A DNA stretch of 17,919 nucleotides from positions 1 through 17,919 of the forward strand of contig CAIYFE010000334.1 in assembly GCA_903925445.1 (NCBI GenBank), read 5' to 3'. A model generated the notes under the pieces. The model did no database searches. It was not told where the DNA came from and was given only the letters and a program-made list of their open reading frames with translations. Both the position numbers and the translations under genes were made by a program. Shown piece after piece: positions 14,526 through 17,919 of this stretch (the stretch's first letter is position 1; each line of letters starts with the position of its first letter). The DNA comes from an uncultured Burkholderiales bacterium (GTDB lineage Bacteria; Pseudomonadota; Gammaproteobacteria; Burkholderiales; Burkholderiaceae_C).

Positions 14526-15749
14526 ATGAATCTTCGTGGGCTATTGCAGATGGGATTAGGCTGGGTCATCGCTTTTTCAGCGCATGCTCACGGCGATGCT
14601 TCGGGTGCGCATGCAGGGCACGGCTCGCATGCAGCACGTCCACAACTGGCCACAGGCGCAGCATTTGCGCCCGATGGCAGTTTGTGGGTGGTGGGTTTGA
14701 ATGAGCAGTTGCAACTCTTTGTGCAAAACACGTCCCCCAGCTCGCTCACCGATTGGTCGGCGCCGAAAATTTTGGACACCCAAGCAGATGCAATTTCTGC
14801 GGATGGCGAAAATCGACCCAAAATCGCCTTTGGCCCCAACCATTGGGTGGTGATCAGTTATACAAAACCGCTGGCCAAACCTTATACGGGCTTCATTCGC
14901 ATGTTAAGAAGCGAAGATGGGGGCAAGACTTTCTCACAGCCCTTCACCGTGCACCGAGACAAGCAAGAAATCACGCACAGGTTTGAATCCATAGCGTTCG
15001 ATCCCAAAGGAAATTTGCACACACTTTGGATCGACAAACGCGACCAACCCGCAAAGAACTCAGGGAAAACCTATGTGGGCGCGGCGGTGTACAGAAATGT
15101 TTCGACCGATGGTGGCAAAACTTTTGGTCAAGACCTCAAAGTTGCAGACCATTCGTGCGAATGCTGTCGAATCGCCTTGGCATTCGATCGCCAAGGCGAA
15201 CTGCAAGCCCTTTGGCGCCATGTGTTTGGAGAACAAACGCGCGATCACGCATTTGCCCATGTGATGTCGAGTCAGCCCAATCAAATATCACGAGCAAGTT
15301 TTGACGATTGGCAAATCAACGCCTGCCCACACCATGGACCGGGACTTGCCAGCAACATGGCGGACGGCGTTCAAACGGGCTACCACGTTGTGTGGTTTGG
15401 CATCCGTCAAATCAACGGTGAAGCCCTAGCCGCTGTGCGCTATGGGCAGCTCAACAATGAAGGGCAACCGATTGAACAAAGCCTTCGAGTGTTGCCCGAT
15501 GCGCGCGCCGAACACGCCGATGTCATGGCCGATGGCAAAAAAGTGGCCATCGTTTGGCGCAGCACAGAAGGTGCTTCGACCCAGTTAAAAGCTTGGCTAT
15601 CGACCGATGCTGGACAAAGCTTTGAATTGAAAGACTTGTCGCAAGCCCAGGGGTACAACGACCATCCGCGCTTGGTGCAATCCAAGGATCGCATGGTGGT
15701 GGTGTGGCGAACCATGAGTGGAGTGCAAGTGCATGCGTTGGCTTTTTAA
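14526..15749 (+). CDS. Exported Asp-box (BNR) beta-propeller protein with His-rich N-terminus and CECC motif
   Basis: A 407-residue exported protein. A signal peptide is cleaved near SAHA (residues 18-21) and would leave a His-rich mature N-terminus (H22, H29, H32, H35). Three Asp boxes are visible: SEDGGKTF (129-136), STDGGKTF (193-200) and STDAGQSF (359-366), typical of sialidase-like beta-propellers. Database transfer might call it an exo-alpha-sialidase, but I could not trace the catalytic arginine triad and Tyr/Glu pair. HSCECC (209-214) and CPHHG (267-271) suggest thiol or metal binding. The ATG at 14526 has AAGGTGG 7 bases upstream; a TTG start at 14496 is unlikely. It follows the receptor by 26 bases and overlaps the next gene by 17. 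Likely role: periplasmic copper handling (inference). Confidence 0.72.
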   Translation: MNLRGLLQMGLGWVIAFSAHAHGDASGAHAGHGSHAARPQLATGAAFAPDGSLWVVGLNEQLQLFVQNTSPSSLTDWSAPKILDTQADAISADGENRPKIAFGPNHWVVISYTKPLAKPYTGFIRMLRSEDGGKTFSQPFTVHRDKQEITHRFESIAFDPKGNLHTLWIDKRDQPAKNSGKTYVGAAVYRNVSTDGGKTFGQDLKVADHSCECCRIALAFDRQGELQALWRHVFGEQTRDHAFAHVMSSQPNQISRASFDDWQINACPHHGPGLASNMADGVQTGYHVVWFGIRQINGEALAAVRYGQLNNEGQPIEQSLRVLPDARAEHADVMADGKKVAIVWRSTEGASTQLKAWLSTDAGQSFELKDLSQAQGYNDHPRLVQSKDRMVVVWRTMSGVQVHALAF

Positions 15750-16203
15750 ATTTTTTTTTTTTGGACTTGTTTTTTGTGCTCATGGCAGCGGTTGGGCTCA
15801 AGCGCGAAAAGAAGTGCTGCCTTTCAACGAGTCCACCTGGGCCAAGTTGGTGCCTGAGGTGCGTCAACCCACGGCGTATTTGTTCACCACTTCGTATTGC
15901 AGCACCTGCCCCGATGCCTTTGCGGTTTTGCACAAGGTCGCTCAAAAAAGTCAGAAAAAAATTGAGCTCGATGTTGTGATGATGGACGTTGAAGGCGCGC
16001 AAGCCCTCAAACATGCGCGGTATTTTCAAGGGCTGTCTAAGTTGTATGCGTTTGATGGTTTTGAACCTTCCATCCGTCAATCCATTGACCCTCAGTGGCC
16101 CAATGTGACGCCCTACATTGTGTTGTTGGATGGGCAAGGAAAAATGCAAAAAACCATTGGCTCGCCATCGCCGGACATGTTGAAAAAATGGCTGGATTTT
16201 TGA
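15733..16203 (+). CDS. Exported thioredoxin-fold CXXC protein
   Basis: A 156-residue protein with a signal peptide (MRWLFKFFFFGLVFC then AHGSGWAQ, cleavage likely after AQ). The body is thioredoxin-like: strand AYLFTTSY, the active-site CSTC (C56, C59) followed by Pro, and a cis-Pro-type TPY at 126-128 before strand IVLLDGQG. A role in reducing or delivering metal to Cys-containing partners fits the operon, the CECC protein being an obvious candidate. It begins 17 bases inside the preceding gene, so translation is coupled. The ATG at 15733 is preferred over a GTG at 15718. The signal-peptide codons include a run of 12 T, a slippage hazard that could make expression variable. Confidence 0.78.
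   Translation: MRWLFKFFFFGLVFCAHGSGWAQARKEVLPFNESTWAKLVPEVRQPTAYLFTTSYCSTCPDAFAVLHKVAQKSQKKIELDVVMMDVEGAQALKHARYFQGLSKLYAFDGFEPSIRQSIDPQWPNVTPYIVLLDGQGKMQKTIGSPSPDMLKKWLDF
15751..15762 (+). repeat. T12 homopolymer inside the signal-peptide codons
   Basis: Twelve consecutive T encode four Phe codons (residues 7-10) of the thioredoxin-like protein. They begin one base after the AAA that follows the upstream gene's TAA stop. Loss or gain of one base would shift the frame within the signal peptide and abolish the protein. Confidence 0.9.
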
Positions 16204-16229
16204 GTTGAGTTTTTTGCCAACCCAGGCAA

Positions 16230-16243
16230 TTGACGTTGATCAA
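16230..16243 (+). promoter_or_regulatory. FNR/ANR-type binding site
   Basis: TTGAC-GTTG-ATCAA matches the FNR consensus TTGAT-N4-ATCAA with a single mismatch (C for T in the left half). It lies between the copper operon and rdgC, and its centre is about 41.5 bases upstream of the start expected from the downstream -10-like element. That is the class II activation geometry. Confidence 0.55.
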
Positions 16244-16264
16244 AACTCGACCGCGCCAATCCCT

Positions 16265-16270
16265 GATAAA
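16265..16270 (+). promoter_or_regulatory. Candidate -10 element downstream of the FNR-like box
   Basis: GATAAA matches TATAAT at four of six positions. The predicted start is about 16277. Class II FNR promoters commonly lack a -35 hexamer, and no good one is seen here. Confidence 0.4.
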
Positions 16271-16276
16271 GTGCAG

Positions 16277-16336
16277 GTTGTTGCGCCGTGTGCGCTGGGG
16301 TTTTTGACAAGCCAACTGGTCACAGTTGGCTTTTTT
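16277..16336 (+). ncRNA. Possible short transcript (sRNA or rdgC leader)
   Basis: If the promoter at 16265 is active, a transcript of about 60 bases would end at the strong terminator at 16309-16336. It contains a small GCGC/GCGC hairpin and the terminator hairpin. No ORF with a ribosome site is obvious inside it. This is a hypothesis from promoter and terminator spacing only. Confidence 0.3.
16309..16336 (+). terminator. Rho-independent terminator upstream of rdgC
   Basis: AAGCCAACTG (16309-16318) pairs perfectly with CAGTTGGCTT (16323-16332) around a GTCA tetraloop, followed by further T residues. It can end the copper operon transcript and would also attenuate any upstream promoter driving rdgC, whose GTG is only 23 bases farther on. 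Confidence 0.9.
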
Positions 16337-16359
16337 GTTGTTTTGTGGGATTGAGCGAC

Positions 16360-17250
16360 GTGTTTAAAAATTTAATGGTGTATCGAATCGACGCCGGCTG
16401 GCAACCCAGTTTTGAGCAAATGCAAGACAGTTTGTACGCCGAGCGGTTTGTGCCCTGCGGCGCAAGTCAAGAAAAAGCCATCGGCTGGGTCGAACCCCGA
16501 GGCGAAGCGCATGCGCCTTTGGTGGAGTTGGTGGCGGGGCAACTCATCTTGAAACTCAAAATTGAAACCAAGTCGGTGCCTACTTCGGTGGTCAACCGCA
16601 AGGCCAAAGAGCGCGGGGCGCACATCGAATCCACCACAGGGCGACGCCCGGGTAAAAAAGAAATGCGTGAGATCAAAGACGACGTCAAGTTGTCCTTGAT
16701 GCCCCTGGCGTTCACCAAAGAAACGTCGGTGTGGGTGTGGATCGATCCCAAAGCGCAGTGGTTGATGCTCGATGCGGGCAGCCAAGCCAAGGCGGATGAA
16801 GTGATCACGATGTTGGCCAAATCTTTTGTCGGTTTGGGGTTGCGCTTGATCAACACCCAACTGTCGCCGCAATCGGCGATGGCCTCATGGTTGCTGGCGC
16901 AAGAAGCGCCGTCGGGCTTCAGTGTCGATCGCGAATGCGAACTCAAAGCCGCCGACGAATCCAAAGCGGTGGTGCGCTATGTGCGCCATGCGCTGGACAC
17001 CGACGAGGTCAAGCAGCACGTGGCGGCTGGAAAATTACCCACCCGCTTGGCCTTGACTTGGGACAGTCGGGTGTCGTTGGTGTTGACCGAAGCCTTGCAG
17101 CTGAAAAAACTTGCATTTTTGGATGCCGTGTTTGAAGACTCATCCAGCGAAAAAGACGAAGGCTTCGATGCCGACGTGGCCATCGCCACGGGCGAGTTGC
17201 GCAAATTGCTGCCCGATTTGATTGAAGCTTTGGGCGGCGAAGTGGTCTAG
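16360..17250 (+). CDS. rdgC: Recombination-associated protein RdgC
   Basis: Nucleoid-associated, ring-forming DNA-binding protein that limits RecA loading and activity in studied proteobacteria. Length is 296 residues, close to the E. coli form (303). It begins VFKNLMVYRI, read as MFKNLMVYRI from the GTG at 16360, the family's conserved start. It continues with the PTSVVNRKAKER segment, the GRRPGKKEMREIKDDVKLSLMPLAF block and the WIDPKAQWLMLDAGS stretch. An in-frame start at 16288 would run through the terminator and is rejected. The Shine-Dalgarno is weak. The stop codon lies 3 bases from the stop of the convergent small gene. Confidence 0.93.
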   Translation: MFKNLMVYRIDAGWQPSFEQMQDSLYAERFVPCGASQEKAIGWVEPRGEAHAPLVELVAGQLILKLKIETKSVPTSVVNRKAKERGAHIESTTGRRPGKKEMREIKDDVKLSLMPLAFTKETSVWVWIDPKAQWLMLDAGSQAKADEVITMLAKSFVGLGLRLINTQLSPQSAMASWLLAQEAPSGFSVDRECELKAADESKAVVRYVRHALDTDEVKQHVAAGKLPTRLALTWDSRVSLVLTEALQLKKLAFLDAVFEDSSSEKDEGFDADVAIATGELRKLLPDLIEALGGEVV

Positions 17251-17253
17251 CGC

Positions 17254-17676
17254 TCAGGCGCGCAAATCCAAGGTATTGCCCAAACCCAATGCAGTTGAGG
17301 CCGCATTGGCGTTGAATGCGCCCGCTTGCGTGGACGCAACAGACTGCAGCAACGGGGCGCTGTTGTTGTCTTGTGTTTCGCTGGCATCTTCAGCTGCGAT
17401 CGCGCCCAACAATCCGCCCGACGTGCCTTTGCCGCCGATGGCATCTTGTGCCGTTTTGATGTCTCCGTTGCTCAAGGCCGTGCCAATGGCCGACAACATG
17501 GCATTGGATTTGACGGTGGCGGCGCTCAAATTCAGGTTTTTGAAAGAGGTTTGAGCCAACTGCAAATTGCCCGATCCCAAGGCAGAAAACAAATTTTTGT
17601 AGTTTTGTTGCAGTTGTTGCGCGCTGCTGTAAGCGCTTTGCTGTGCGCTCAACGCTCTGATGATGGCGGTGCTCAT
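17254..17676 (-). CDS. Small Ala/Ser/Gln-rich protein with two internal repeats, unknown function
   Basis: A 140-residue protein that I do not recognise. It is rich in Ala, Ser, Gln and Asn and has no Cys, signal peptide or membrane segment. Two related helical units are visible: ALGSGNLQLAQ (32-42) and ALSNGDIKTAQ (67-77), both fitting A-L-x-x-G-[ND]-[LI]-x-x-A-Q, a pattern seen in short helical repeat proteins. A Gly-rich linker (82-91) and a low-complexity tail follow. The ATG at 17676 is chosen because AAGG lies 8 bases upstream on the minus strand. An ATG at 17763 would add 29 residues of unconvincing sequence. It converges on rdgC with a 3-base gap. Confidence 0.7.
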   Translation of the reverse strand: MSTAIIRALSAQQSAYSSAQQLQQNYKNLFSALGSGNLQLAQTSFKNLNLSAATVKSNAMLSAIGTALSNGDIKTAQDAIGGKGTSGGLLGAIAAEDASETQDNNSAPLLQSVASTQAGAFNANAASTALGLGNTLDLRA

Positions 17677-17777
17677 GGCTTGATCCTTGTCGGTGGTGAA
17701 ATCCACAGTGGAGCAAGAACCTGCAAATTTCAGGCCAGACCACTCCGTCGCAAATAAGGGCAAGGCTTTGCCGCTTT

Positions 17778-17804
17778 GAAAAACAAAACGCGCCCAGCGG
17801 GCGC
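17778..17804 (-). terminator. Rho-independent terminator of the gene entering from the right edge
   Basis: On the minus strand GCGCCC pairs with GGGCGC around a 3-base loop (17790-17804) and runs into GTTTTGTTTTT (17789-17779 reversed). A flanking AACGCG/CGCGTT pairing could extend an alternative stem. It lies about 40 bases after the stop codon at 17847-17849. Confidence 0.75.
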
Positions 17805-17846
17805 AATTTGAACGCGTTTGTTTTCTAGTGTTTTAGAGCGAGCAGA

Positions 17847-17919
17847 TCAGAAACCGTGAACGAATGCGATGGAAAGTGCGCTTGGGTTGACGGTGGCATC
17901 TTGGCCGCCAGGCGTGCCA
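17847..17919 (-). CDS. C-terminal fragment of a probable outer-membrane beta-barrel protein
   Basis: Only the last 23 residues before the TGA stop are present, ending PSALSIAFVHGF; the rest lies beyond the window. An amphipathic final strand ending in Phe is the usual outer-membrane beta-barrel assembly signal, and a strong terminator follows at the right distance. The family (OmpW, porin, FadL or other) cannot be decided from this fragment. Confidence 0.5.
   Translation of the reverse strand, partial: GTPGGQDATVNPSALSIAFVHGF

Noticed and set aside
14526..15749. Calling the Asp-box protein an exo-alpha-sialidase
   Set aside because: Asp boxes are structural and common in non-sialidase propellers. 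The catalytic residues could not be identified, and the operon context points to metal handling.
16288..16359. Longer N-terminus for RdgC starting at 16288
   Set aside because: It would translate the terminator hairpin and precede the conserved MFKNLMVYRI start found in the family.

Overview
The window looks like chromosomal DNA from a betaproteobacterium of the order Burkholderiales, probably Comamonadaceae-like. This is inferred from the gene content and order (yicC-gmk-rpoZ-spoT facing greB, with rph-rdgB-hemW divergent), the short 67-residue omega subunit, and moderate GC with many GTG starts. No species can be named from the sequence alone.

Layout. Positions 1-320 hold tRNA-Arg(ACG), its terminator and a 14-bp palindrome. 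Then come a POT-family peptide transporter (321-1805) and greB (1816-2352). greB converges on and overlaps the 3' end of spoT. On the minus strand, yicC, gmk, rpoZ and spoT run from 6440 down to 2331, with a strong terminator hairpin between rpoZ and spoT. Divergently on the plus strand lie rph, rdgB and hemW (6543-9095), then tRNA-Ser(TGA) with its terminator. Positions 9399-11766 look accessory: a secreted serine hydrolase, a small cytoplasmic alpha/beta hydrolase and a glycine-rich beta-layered protein, separated by AT-rich inverted repeats. Positions 11828-16203 form a four-gene operon. rdgC, a small orphan gene and the tail of an outer-membrane-type gene close the window.

The most interesting region is the 11828-16203 operon. 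Its first gene encodes a short DUF2946 protein with a CPLC motif and an RGPP motif close to its C-terminus. This matches the copper-responsive upstream regulator (CruR) described in Bordetella pertussis. There, copper binding to the nascent peptide's CXXC motif relieves ribosome arrest at a C-terminal RAPP motif and allows Rho-dependent termination before a TonB-dependent receptor gene. Here the next genes encode a TonB-dependent receptor, an exported Asp-box (BNR) protein with a His-rich N-terminus and a CECC motif, and an exported thioredoxin-fold CXXC protein. I infer a copper-uptake and copper-handling module under nascent-peptide control. The thioredoxin-like gene carries a run of 12 T inside its signal-peptide codons, a likely slippage site. 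Just downstream, an FNR-like box, a -10-like element and a terminator precede rdgC with spacing that suggests a short oxygen-regulated transcript or an attenuated rdgC leader.

The housekeeping half groups genes linked to guanine nucleotides and RNA polymerase: gmk makes GDP, spoT makes and degrades (p)ppGpp, rpoZ encodes omega, and GreB acts in the polymerase secondary channel. RNase PH and RdgB add RNA maturation and nucleotide-pool cleaning, and HemW is a heme chaperone.
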